DNA of 64,000 nt from Acanthaster planci (Eukaryota; Echinodermata; Asteroidea; Valvatida; Acanthasteridae). Positions 11,601 through 22,000 of this stretch are shown one piece after another. The number at the start of each line of letters is the position of its first letter. The stretch's first letter is position 1. Under the pieces are notes generated by a model. That model had not been told where the DNA came from. It worked only from the letters and a program-made list of their open reading frames with translations, and ran no database searches. The stretch lies in assembly GCF_001949145.1 (NCBI RefSeq), contig NW_019091375.1:714902-778901 (forward strand), written 5' to 3'. Both the position numbers and the translations under genes were made by a program.

Positions 11601-12720
11601 TCATGAATAATGCAACACGTAGCTTAAATATGAATAAAGTGACGTGCTTGACCCGATGCGACTGCGTTCCTGCTCGCACGGCTTGCCTGTCATCAGAGTC
11701 ACAGGTTTTTTTGAAGTTGTGGCGCATGTATGTGGCGAACAAACAGGCGCAAGCCAGGTACATTTGAGAAAAAAGTATGATGGGCGCATGTGGAGTACAA
11801 GGAGCGCAAGTCAGTTAATCGTGTACATGTACTGTACATGTACACATACATGTACACGTACTCTGACGGATGACGTGCGAGCCGTGCAAGCAGGAACGCA
11901 GTGTGTGGTATCGGGTGAAGCATGACGCCCCATGTTGTTTTATTCATATTTATGTCATATGTTGCATTATTCATGATCGTACCCGGCCTTCGCCCAGATA
12001 ACGTCTCCCCCCATTTGGTCTCCATTATAAACCGAGATCAATGGTACCCCCCCTGTTACTGGGTAGAGCGCCATCTATAACTTCGCACCGCGTCTAGTGA
12101 CTAGCGCCCTCTGTTTGATATCCTGGTTCAGAGTGCAATGCCAAACCAAAGAGGGGAAAAAAGAAAATACTTTTTAATTGCCTAGTCGGGATCGATATCT
12201 AGACCAAGAGTGCACTCTCACATTGAAAAGTTATATTGAAAATTGTAAGGTAACTTTGAAAGATGTAATATCAATAAAGTATTTCTTTAGAGTTGTAAAT
12301 ATTTCAGATGACAGTTAATCCCCAATCAATTTTCGTGTTAGATAAAGATCCTTTGATGGAGTTCGTGGAGTTAATTTGAGGAAAATGCCGATTTCTGCGA
12401 TTTTTTTGCTGATTCTTAGCTGGACACTAATGATTTCACAGTAATGTTATCACATAATGCATTTTCTGCATGTCGTATGCCCTGGACTGCATGGCGTTTG
12501 TTTGGCTCTGCATGAGGCGCCTATTTGGCGATACTACAAACTTTATTATGAAATTATTATTTTTTTGTTTCAGGTGTTTATCGGCAACACAGACAGTGAC
12601 ACCCCTGTAACCAACCTGTTTGATGAGAGTGTGGTGGCCACGACGGTGCGCATTGAGCCGACTAAATGGCATGGTCGGGTTTATCTCCGATTAGAGCTGC
12701 TTGGATGTCGCCTTGATTAA
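2691..12720 (+). CDS. Small secreted protein with one F5/8 type C (discoidin) domain, five exons
   Basis: Exons assembled: 2691-2736, 3858-4007, 8347-8524, 9867-10041, 12574-12720, ending at TAA 12718-12720. Junction phases 1, 1, 2, 0 all agree, giving 231 residues. Residues 1 to about 22 (MDGAAPMIVIVTTLT, then a small-residue stretch) look like a signal peptide. Residues 28-66 are a Pro-rich linker with Cys28, Cys56 and basic GKRGR. Residues 79-228 form a full F5/8C domain: opening Cys79, LGIENGTIPDSKMSASSSW, PWIEVDL, then VRIEP and closing ELLGC at Cys228. Asn89 and Asn117 are N-glycosylation sequons. Family members bind lipids, sugars or cell-surface proteins; the ligand here is unknown. 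The exon 2 acceptor is the least certain: it is AAG at 3855-3857, while an in-frame CAG ending at 3884 would remove nine residues. Exon 3 onward is well supported; exons 1 and 2 rest on phase and signal-peptide logic. Intron 4 contains the assembly gap. Confidence 0.82.
3519..3606 (+). repeat. Foldback repeat copy C with an internal N
   Basis: It begins GGCAAGATATGGGACGG and ends CCGTCCCATGTCTTGC, an inverted pair matching copy A at 1697-1852. The single N at 3536 sits where about 90 bases present in copy A are absent. The repeat lies in intron 1 of the discoidin-domain gene. Confidence 0.65.
4311..4470 (+). repeat. 20-bp tandem repeat, eight copies
   Basis: The unit TGCGCATGTCGGGCTTAAAG is repeated eight times end to end. 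Copies differ by single substitutions (TGCG/TACG, and ATGCT for ATGTC in the last unit). A partial unit leads in and a degraded unit follows. It lies in intron 2 of the discoidin-domain gene. Confidence 0.95.
6121..6337. repeat. Foldback element with about 50-bp inverted arms
   Basis: The left arm starts TCCCAGAAATTAGGGGTCCA and continues with GTGTCCCTGTTACATC. The right arm, read on the minus strand, gives TTCCAGAAATTAGGGGTCCA and GTGTCCCTGTCACATC. The centre is about 100 bp and non-coding. This is the form of a short MITE. It lies in intron 2 of the discoidin-domain gene. Confidence 0.75.
7182..7201. repeat. Perfect 20-bp palindrome within a TACATGTA-rich tract
   Basis: CACACGCACATGTGCGTGTG equals its own reverse complement. 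It is flanked by ACATGTACAC on the left and ATGTACATGG on the right, extending an imperfect dyad over about 45 bp. The surrounding 7090-7260 is rich in alternating purine-pyrimidine words. Confidence 0.8.
7621..7720 (+). repeat. Dispersed repeat, related to 52608-52715
   Basis: Shared order of blocks with the copy near 52.6 kb: TAAGTGTGAC(G/A)TCACTTCAG, GTTACATGCAT(T/A)GATCG, then CCGGCG or CGGCG. The element is unclassified and no ends were found. It lies in intron 2 of the discoidin-domain gene. Confidence 0.55.
9525..9776 (+). repeat. 63-bp tandem repeat, exactly four copies
   Basis: Each unit starts GATCCCCTTGGG and includes GTCTGTCTTGATACATTCTC. Unit starts are at 9525, 9588, 9651 and 9714. 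The copies are nearly identical, so the array is recent or homogenised. As 63 is a multiple of three, both strands stay open across it, but it lies in intron 3 just before the exon at 9867 and is probably not coding. Confidence 0.95.
10531..10732. repeat. Foldback element with about 35-bp arms
   Basis: The left arm has CCGATCCGAC followed by CCACCGCTACTTATAAGTGAG. The right arm has CTCACTCATAAGTAGCGGTGG then GTCGGATCGG, the inverted order. The loop of about 130 bp contains TTATAAGT words. Non-coding, in intron 4 of the discoidin-domain gene. Confidence 0.75.
11119..11464. other. Assembly gap (346 N)
   Basis: A run of N in intron 4 of the discoidin-domain gene. Its flanks are GC-rich (CTGCGCACGCGCTACATGTG on the left). 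The true length and content are unknown. Confidence 1.
11572..12005. repeat. Foldback element with arms longer than 100 bp
   Basis: The left arm starts GACGCTATCTGGGCGTAGGC and includes TCATGAATAATGCAACA and ACTGCGTTCCTGCTCGCACG. The right arm on the minus strand starts GACGTTATCTGGGCGAAGGC with the same blocks in the same order. The centre holds ACATGTACTGTACATGTACA. A long-armed MITE is the best reading. Intron 4 of the discoidin-domain gene. Confidence 0.85.
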
Positions 12721-12879
12721 TGCAACTGCATCGTCTTACTTGCTACACATTTTCTGATACATGTTGAAGTTTCATCTTTGGAGAAAAAAATTTCTATAAA
12801 TATAAATTGAGATAAGTGTGATTACCAGAGGATAGCGTGTTGGATAACCCACGAGGTTCTGCGTGCTCTGAAAAGTTGA

Positions 12880-12885
12880 AATAAA
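12880..12885 (+). terminator. AATAAA polyadenylation signal of the discoidin-domain gene
   Basis: A canonical AATAAA lies 160 nt after the stop codon at 12720, in A/T-rich DNA. It is the first AATAAA after the stop, so the 3' UTR is probably under 200 nt. Confidence 0.55.
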
Positions 12886-13450
12886 TACAATAATATCTCA
12901 AAATCTCGATTTAAGTTTAATTTTACATTACAGACAATATTTCATTTTGAATGACACAAAATGTTGGATCAGGGGCGTAGTCACGGAGAGGGGGGGGTCC
13001 TGGGGTACCGTATGGAATTCCATATCTGTTGTCGTGTGTCGCCGTCGTGCGTCGTACGTCGCCCGTGGTTTTTTTCTTACGCTTGTGCATTGCTATTTTT
13101 CACAAAGACCCTTGCTCTTTTCACATACGTGTTCGATCGATCCGCCATGCCTGTCTGTACTTCCACGATAACCTAACAGATCATACCCCAAAAATACAAG
13201 AGAAACTTTGAACTGAATGTATAAAATAAACTATTTACAATGATTGATTCCTTAATATCGTTTATAAGAGACGAACTGATTCAACATTATTTTGTGGGCG
13301 GGTATACCTACGATGAAATCTGCTGTATACTCCAAATTAGACTTGACTTGAGTTGCACGTAGGCACACAGAAGTTTTATAAACAGTAATGTTCCTGATCC
13401 TTGGAAATAGTTATTCGTGGTACCCGTTGCTACATCTGACTCGACCAGCC

Positions 13451-13625
13451 GTCTCGAGGTGGTCGAGTGGTTTAAGGCGTCTGCACTAGTAAGCAGGAAG
13501 TTGTGGGTTCGAATCCCACCCGAGTACACTTGTGCATTTTCACAAGCCTTCGGGGGCAAACACTGAGTATATAGTGTTATACGTTGGGCAGGGCCAAAAT
13601 ACACAACATCTACCCACACTGCCAA
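13451..13625 (+). mobile_element. tRNA-derived SINE-like element (or decayed tRNA gene)
   Basis: Pol III promoter boxes are intact: A box TGGTCGAGTGG (13460-13470) and B box GGTTCGAATCC (13506-13516), with T-stem GTGGG/CCCAC. The D-arm (GAGTGGTTTAAGGC) resembles tRNA-Leu/Ser. However, the acceptor ends do not pair (CTCGAGG against CCGAGTA), the anticodon loop has eight bases, the variable arm is short, and about 100 bp of non-tRNA sequence follows. This favours a SINE head over a working tRNA. No second copy was seen in the window. Confidence 0.6.
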
Positions 13626-14337
13626 AAATACTACTGAATGAGAAATATTGTACGATATTTTGACAACATTAATCTACTGTAAACTTTTAAACTTTTGTTT
13701 ATAGTAAATAAACATGTTTGTTACACGTATTTACTGTCCTTTTGTGAACGCTGTACAATACTCTATATTTAAAAGTAATGTTTTACGGTATAAGCTGTGA
13801 CGTCAATTTGCATATTGACACAAATGGTGCGTTGCTTCTTTTGCCAAGTAATTTTGTGGTTTTCCATTCTTAATGCAAGTATTTGACATTACTCTGACAA
13901 ACGCTGGTGGTTTTTTGGATGTAGTTTTACACGTGAATGCGAACCACTGCTGACGTGAACATTAAAAAAGCTGACTTTTTCATGTTCCAACCACGATTGC
14001 TCTTGGGAGCCAAACATTGCACATTTACCATGCCAATGTAAATTAAGAATGTTAATAAAGTTCTGCCGCGATCTAAATACGAGGTATGTGTAGGTTATAT
14101 GTAATTATTTTTGAATTGTTAAAATTAATGTGAATCTGCGAATCCTTCATCAACAGAAACAGAACTTATACACAAATACTTATGTAGAATGAACCCGTAA
14201 TCAATGAAAATACTAACTTGCTGTGTCCAGTGTCTACTTCAAATTAATGCAATTAACTGAAATAATTTAATGTTGTTTTGTTGTTTGGCCAATAAATGAC
14301 GGCGATATTACGGAGCTTTGGACGTGCCATCCGACTT

Positions 14338-14895
14338 GTTGAGATCATCTTGACATGTTTTTTCTTGGGATAAAGACATAACATTAAAAGGCAAGATTTC
14401 GACATCTTGAGATAATTTATCACGGGATGACGACATCGGAAAAGTTATATGACGACATCCTCAATCTTAATCATTATCTTAGGATGTCGTCACCCAGAGA
14501 CATCCAGCAAGTGTAATGTCTACTTCATCATGACGTTGTATCAATTTAACTAATATTATATATGGTAATAGGAAGATTATGCTTTTTTAAAAAGACGAAA
14601 GCACCTCAGGTCGCCTGTGCATTTTCGAGGCGGTTTGTCGATGCACCCATTCACAAATATAATGTCATTATTCCACTTTTATGATGTCGTTATCCATGAT
14701 AGGTTAAATATCCAAGGATGTGGCCGTCCAACTTTTACGATGTCGTCATTCTGTGATAATTTATCTCGAGACCTCATCATCCAACTTATAGGATCATCAT
14801 TCCGTGATAATTCATCTCGGAATGTCATCATCCCGTGAAAAATTATCTCAGGATACCGATATTTTAAATATACGATGTCGTCATTCCAAAAAAAA
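14338..14895. repeat. Foldback element built of GATGTCGTCAT / GATAATTTATC modules
   Basis: The left half contains GAGATAATTTATCACGGGAT and ATGACGACATCC. The right half carries the reverse complement order: GGATGTGGCCGTCC, ACTTTTACGATGTCGTCATT, GTGATAATTTATCTCG. The right half also repeats the module two or three times in tandem. No open frame spans it. Confidence 0.75.
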
Positions 14896-15879
14896 TAATG
14901 TATAAGCAGGATCGAAATAAGTTGAATGTCACTTCCAGAGCTTCGTATGATTTATCGTTAAAAAATACATGTACGTGTACTGTAAATTATTAACAGTATA
15001 CTACCGGCGCCCGTGCTGCCAGTAAAGTATCGTGAAAATTCACAGGAAAGAATTTACAGTGCGGTACAAATCTACGAAAGCCCAATCGTGCCAATGAAGT
15101 ATAACTTTTCAGCCTGACACTAATTGTTGTAAGACATACTGAAACGTGTAAACGTCGATGAGTTTAGTTCAGAAAAAGTCTGCAAATAACGATTGGTCTG
15201 ACCTTGGTCAGTATGTAAATCAAGAGTCATACTTTTTAGTGACGTCATCATGAGGCCATATAAATTTTTACAGACAATCCACATACGTGGACTATCAAAG
15301 GTCTTGCAAAAGGAAATTTTGAAAAAAAAATCTTGTCTTTTTTTTTTAAGAGATACGTCAAAAAGAATGTTAATACAAGAAATGACAAAATACATGAAAC
15401 AGCTACTATTTTTTTTGCCTTACTTCGATTGGGTCGTTGCATTTAAGAATCCCATGACCACGACAGCAAAATCTTTGACACATGCCAGGAAAATCAAACT
15501 TGAATAAAGGCTATTAGTATTACCGTGGGGGCGCGGCGATGGGGGATTTTTTCCAAAAGGAAGTGAGGTCCGACTTTCTATTCAACAAGACGAGGAACGG
15601 TAGTCTCCTCTCAAGAACTATGGTCCCTCTGTAAATTTCTTAGTCTTGGCCTATCCCGATACATTTTCAATTTTCGGTGATGATATCGAAAGCCGGCGAA
15701 ATACTTGTAACAACAGTGCATACGGCTTTCTGATAATGAAAGCACCCTAGGGCTTACAATGTTGGAAGAAAAATCACTCCTTCTTGTGATTTATGGGGAA
15801 AGTCAGTTAAAATGCTTTTAAAGAGGTAAAACGGCAAACGGTGTGGGGAGGGGACTGGAGGAGCCACTGCTGAAAGCAA

Positions 15880-16054
15880 ATCCGAGGTTTGAAAAACTCG
15901 TGGAGTACAAAGCCGCCTAGCTAGCCGGCCGCGCACGCGATCCGCGTGAAAAAACACACAGAACCCAAATGCCGTGTTGGTACCCGACCTCACACATTTA
16001 GGATAGACGTATCGGCTGTTGATCACCAGCGCAATCCCGCGACTTCTATTCAAA
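15880..16054 (+). promoter_or_regulatory. CPSF6 proximal promoter and 5' UTR region
   Basis: A GC- and CpG-rich patch (TAGCCGGCCGCGCACGCGAT near 15922) stands out from A/T-rich surroundings immediately before the CPSF6 start codon at 16055. The start context is AAAATGG with a purine at -3. No TATA box is evident, as expected for a housekeeping gene. Confidence 0.45.
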
Positions 16055-19000
16055 ATGGCGGACGCTGTGGACATCGATTTGTACGCGGACGATGTGGATC
16101 AGGAATTCAATCAGGTTGGTGTATTTCCTCCATTTTGACATTGCAAACCATACCTTGTGGTGGTTTGTCTTTTGTAGATATTGAAGTTTCGGGAAAAAGT
16201 GCCGGCACTGTTGAGCAAATAAAAAAAAATCTAGCACTAGCAGTGACGTCTGCCGATGCACCTCACTGTTTTTTCAAGTTGGTTCCGACTTCCATGCCAT
16301 GATGATGTGACGCTCACAGGAACTGTTTACCGAGTACCAGTGACTAGCTCAAAATGATCTGATCCTGGGAATCTAAGTGGCAGGGAACAGTTAGTTAGCA
16401 CTCACTGGAAGCCACTCACTTGACCCTTGAGGCTACCTAGGCCTAACTGGTTTGAATGTTTTTTTTCTGTGGTGCAAGCCCCTAGGCCTAACTGTTTTAT
16501 TTTTAAAGTGATCTTGATTCGAGAGGGTGTCATAAGCAGGTAGGGGACCAAACCGCAGTCTAGTGATGTCCATAGTTTCTGCTTATGTCGCTTGTTCAAG
16601 CGGCAATGAGAGCTATATATGCAGCTAGCTTTACTGACTGAGTGGAGCGTTAGCATTCCTCTTTTTTCGATTTTGGACGGGATAGTCATAGTCATACTCT
16701 CCATGCCTGAAGCTGTACGTAGGACGGGTATGTGAAATGAAATATTGAAGTGCGAGTAATGAAGATAAATTACTAATCATGGGAAAGAGCCTGAAAAATG
16801 CAATAAAATTACATATGAATAAGCTCAATCCGATAAATATTTATGGAGTTGTAAATGAAATATTCCTGTCCTTATGTCCGATATATTTTTAAAGAAAAAC
16901 AAAGAAAGCCTGTGACTCAAAATGATGCCCGTGAAAATGAGGTCTTTTAGAAGTAATCGGTTAAAAACTTTTGAAATACTTGTCATATTCAGTATGAATT
17001 TCTTACTGATTGCACAGGAAAAAGAACTTAAAATGTTGTTCAGCACTTAATGTTGGCAATAATTAACTGTTTTAAACTAATTTTAGATTTAGATTTTAGG
17101 CCTACTAAAATCTGCTGCCAGACTGATTTAGAGACAGTGCACGAAAAACACGGACATAAAGGGCGCCCTCTTTTAGCAGTTATTTCACATACCTACTGTA
17201 CATATAGTAAGGTTGAAACGGTTCTCAAAAATTCCAAAGACTCACCAAAAATACCTCAATCACCACCTACTGACCTCCGTAAATGCCAACGTCAAACGGT
17301 TGGGGCTTCAGTGATATTTTTTTACTTCAAAATCAGTCAAAATCCGACCGTGTTCACTCGACACACACAGCGCTTAAACTTTTCGCTGCCTCCTCCCATT
17401 CAAATACGGGCATGTAGAGTTTCTGGCGCAATAACCCTATGGTCGAACACGGTCCTCAAAGACAGGGAACAAGGATGGAGTCACAACCTTTTGTCGTTTT
17501 TTTCACATGATGGTACATGTACAGCTGTTAATCCTAACCTTCCCCAACCACACAGAATTAAACAGTAGTAAAGTGTTTAATTCTGTGGGGATAGGTCTGG
17601 TAGGCCCATAACAGCCGGCTTTTGCATTGGGTTTGGCATGCCTCAGAAAAACAAAGTCCAACAGCCTCTGTGCACAAAGTCCCATATGGGTGTTTAACTT
17701 GGTGTGAATGGGGAAGGTTAGGGCCAGCAATCCTTGGGGGTTAGGGTTAAGGGCGTGAGTGTTGAAATTTGCGGGTTGCAATCCAAGGACATCTGAGGCA
17801 GTCCACTGCCTTCACATGAGATTTCTTCATTAGAAGCCCAATGTACTCAAACTATCGCACAATCAAGCGTTTTATTTTGCTCTTCATAAACAATGCAAAT
17901 GCTTGCATGTATGCACTGCAGATAATTTTGTCGGTACCCGACATGCGTTTTGGAGCACATAGTTCAATATTCATTCTATCTGATTTTGAATGTTCTACAA
18001 GCACGCACATGGATTCAAATGCCTTTGCCCAGGATGTTGTGAAGTTTTCTCCAGGCGGAGGATGAGAAGTTAGCTAGGGCTGAGTTGACTCGAATAATTC
18101 ACTATTTGAATATTCAAACTTCAGTTTGATCGAATATTCGTACTGACCTGCAGATTGTTGGTGAATAAACTATTTACAGAATCAGTTGCAGTAATGCACA
18201 TAGTAATGCATTATGATCAATATAATAGTTTCTCACATCTACTTGAAGGAGAGTCTCAAGCAACTATTTAGCAAGATTTAAGAGATAAACAAGACTTGTT
18301 GCCTTTTTGAAAATGACTGTTCCTTTTGAATTATTTACTGAATAACTTACTTTTTAAATCATATGATTTTCAGTTGAATCTGCTGGAAACAAGCCTCCAT
18401 AGTGCAATTTTTCTAATTTAAAACAAAAAAAATTTATCCCTTTTCATGAATTTTGCATTTGAATATTCAAATTTACAAAAATTTGAATATTCGACAATTG
18501 ATTGAATATTCAGTTATTCAGATATTCAGCACAGCCCTAAAGTTAGCATCCTAATAATTGAATATAGCCCTATTGGTTCACTTTTCAATTCAGCATTAAT
18601 ACTCCGCCTCATTTGATTTTGTTTTTTCAGGAGGCAGAGCAGTACAACAGTAGCTCTGGCCAAGTGGACTTGTACGATGATGTCATCACCGCTCCCGCGG
18701 ACGGAGGCACTGTGCCAGAAAGGGTAATGCCGCTCTAAACCTGTTGCCTTCCAAGACGTGTTTCAATTCCATATTTACGCATTAACAGCTCACAAGAACA
18801 CCAAAGTACATGTGATTGATGTGAATTGACTTTTTTTCATGTACAGTAGATTCCTGTTGAAGCGCTCCCTGATATAACGCTCTTACTGATAAAACGCTCA
18901 ATTTTCATTTCCCCAACTGCACGCCCATTCACTGTGACATTTTTATGTGGTTATAGCGCTCCCATTTACAATGCATTTGGAGATATAACACTCATGATTT

Positions 19001-22000
19001 TCGGCCCCCAGAACCATATAAAGCATGTAAAATGATTCTGGTTACAGCGTTCTTTACCTTGGAAAATCAGATTCTTTGAAAATCAACCCATGAAACCGCA
19101 TCGCAGGCTGCCACGATTGGCTGGTCAATCCTGGACGCCAGTAGTTTAGGGATCACACAAGAGTGCAGACACATACTGGGCCATGGGCTGGCCATTCACG
19201 CAGAGTGATTGCGAGCACGTGCTCACCACAGTGAGCCGCGGCCACGTGGCTTTGCTGTGGCGACATTGTAATTATTATTTTGCACTTTTTATTTATTCTT
19301 GTGGTGAAGTTTGGGATGCAATAATCAACTTTGAGATAATACATGTAGTATTTTTGTTAAAGGTGTCTTTCCCCGATAGATAAAATCAGCCGCTTAATTG
19401 TACATATACGTGTATCTTCGTGTAGCAAATCTCGTCTTTTCGCCAATCGTGCTTGGCGTGACATGTCTGCTGTTTTCACTTACGTTTTCTAATGTCATAG
19501 CACTTACTGTGGTCACACGGTAATTAAGAAAAGTCGGCGATTGGACCGTCCGTGAATGGGGTACGCAGTAGCAGTCAGGATGTCGCGGTGGGTGTAGATG
19601 CAGTGCGTGTGCCGCGATGCAGCATGCCTGAGGACCTGTGGAGATAAACAGATACAAAAAATATACTCTGAAAATTACGGTGCATACATTTTCCAGTAAA
19701 TGTACATGTAAACGAAATTCACATGACGTGTATAAATACATGTATCAAAACGTGTACATAGAGGTACATGTGCGTTGCACATGTTGCGCGTCCATCCAGT
19801 TGGTTATAGCGCTGTGCGGTTATAACGCTCAATTCCGTTAGGTCCCCTTGAGAGCGCTATAACGGGAATCTACTGTACATTTACGTTATACAAGGGAAAT
19901 TTGTCACCGGGATACAGGAGTATAACGTTAAGTCTTTTGCTATTTGCAGAGATTTTCCTCTGGTGATGCCCGCCCGAAGGCTTCAACGACGACGGTTGAG
20001 CGGTCATCGACCACAATGAGCTCGTCCTACAGTGGCAAGCGAGTCTGTATGTACGTGGGCAACTTGACGTGGGTGAGTGGCATTAGGCGGTGATTCCTAC
20101 TAGTGCTGATTGCTAAAGAGTTGGTCAGCCCAGATGTTCTCTAAGCAAAGAGGAATGTGTGCTTAAACCGCTTGCCAGTGGCATTATTCCATTTCACCCA
20201 TCTTGGTAGCGGTATTAAATTCAGTCGATAATAGTGACTTATTCAAAACGAGAAGCCCACAATTCTTCACAAATTTGAAGTTTACAAACCCTTGTTGATT
20301 GATTGAGCTTTTGTTTTAAACGTTTCTTACTGCATTGTTTCCTTTTTGGTGCGGTGCAATATTTGCCATAATGCCCGGCCCCTTGAGGGCGACACGCTCC
20401 ATCTCATTGGCCTAGTTCCATCCTCTTGATGTGTTCAAACTCAGTATGTACTACTCAAGAAAAGTGAAAAGTTAAAGACCACTTTTTTTCTTAACTTGTA
20501 AAATTTTTTCCCAGCAATGAGTGGGATGTGGTTCTTTCATTTTTATGGTTGTCTCGATGGTGTTCTCATTGGAATAAAAAATTAAAAAACTGTTTCCAAA
20601 CACCAAATGCACATTTCACCGGTAAAATATATCGTAAAAAAAAAAGTATACCCCAAATAAAAAGTGGTCCCTAGCTTTTTTGGAATAGTGTATATGGAAT
20701 TTCCAGGAGCATGGTCAAATGCCCTTGCATGTTTCATACACATCACCGGGTGTGGAGTGGTTAACCGTTAACAGAAACCCTAACCAAATTGTCCTTTGCA
20801 GTATCTTGCCTCTGACGGCTTCCCTGCTCCTCTTTTTGCCGTGTCACATTTCCCATGCAGTGGACCACTGACCAGGATTTGTCCGATGCCATCCGCGAGC
20901 TCGGGGTCGCCGACCTGATCGAGATCAAGTTCTTTGAGAATCGGGCCAACGGTCAGTCGAAGGGCTACTCGGTGGTGCATGTGGGTTCAGACGCTTCCTA
21001 CCGGACCATCATGAGCGGACTGCCGAAGAAGTCAGTGTGCGTTTTTGTTTAATCCCCCCCCCCATTTGCCCCACCCCCACACACCTGCCAACTGATCCTA
21101 GATACTATTTGTCACAAAGGCCTTTTCTCTCTCTCTGTGATTTTAGTACATGCAATTTAGTGTCCCGAACCCTGTCCTTGTCACCAAATTAACCCTAATT
21201 CCCCCAGGTGTGTGAAATGACATTTTGATATTGATGAATGTTGACTTTCCACAGAGTTCCTGGGGCCTGGAAAAGCCATGGAAATTTGTTTTTCCTCTTT
21301 TCGGCCTGGAGAAGTCTTGGAATTTTGTAAAAATGACTAAAGTCATGGAAAAGTCATGGAATTAATCATGGAAGCCACAAAACACTGTGATTTTTATTAT
21401 AAGGAATAAGCACATAAAATCTCTAATTGTATTTGCAACCTAAATAGCCGAATAGTCCAAGAATTTGCATTATTTGGTAATGGATTTTCATAATTTGGTC
21501 ATGGAAAAGTCATGGAAGTTTAATTGTCCTTCAGGTGCAGGAAACCTGTGTCCAGTGTAATCCTAACTTATTATACCATCACATTCGGATGTATCAGCAA
21601 TCTGTTATGAATCCTGGGGGGTAAGCCAGGAAGTCACTGGTCCTAGGAACTATCCCCAATCCTTCAAAATCCTCCAATATACAGGAAACCAATGGCACAT
21701 TCTTTGTACTTCAGCTTTCAAGGGGCATCAATCCCCATGTAAAGTAACAGTGGCTGGGCTCTACCTTCCTCAATCCTACAAAATCCTTCAATATACAGGA
21801 AACCAATGGCACATTCTTTGTACTTCAGCTTTCAAGGGACATCAATCCCCATGTAAAGTAACAGTGGCTGGGCTCTACCTTCCTCAATCCTTCAAAATCC
21901 CCCAAGCCTCAGTAATATTTTGAAGGTATTTCAATTATTATTTTGCAGATGTCTTAATAGTTGCGATTGTGCTTCTTTGTTTTGTCAGAGAGCTGCACGG

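Larger units (their letters stand above)
12886..15879. other. Intergenic stretch between the discoidin-domain gene and CPSF6
   Basis: No exon supported. It contains a G-run fragment starting GGGGCGTAGTCACGG near 12970, a tRNA-derived SINE-like element (13451-13625), a large foldback (14338-14895) and otherwise A/T-rich DNA with no clear structure. Confidence 0.6.

Noticed and set aside
13451-13530. Functional tRNA-Ser or tRNA-Leu gene
   Set aside because: Acceptor ends do not pair, the anticodon loop is too long and the variable arm is too short for either type.
17050-17568. Open frame of 172 codons inside CPSF6 intron 1
   Set aside because: No family motif and no consistent splice partner; it overlaps a low-complexity, partly inverted region. 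Chance open frame is the simplest reading.
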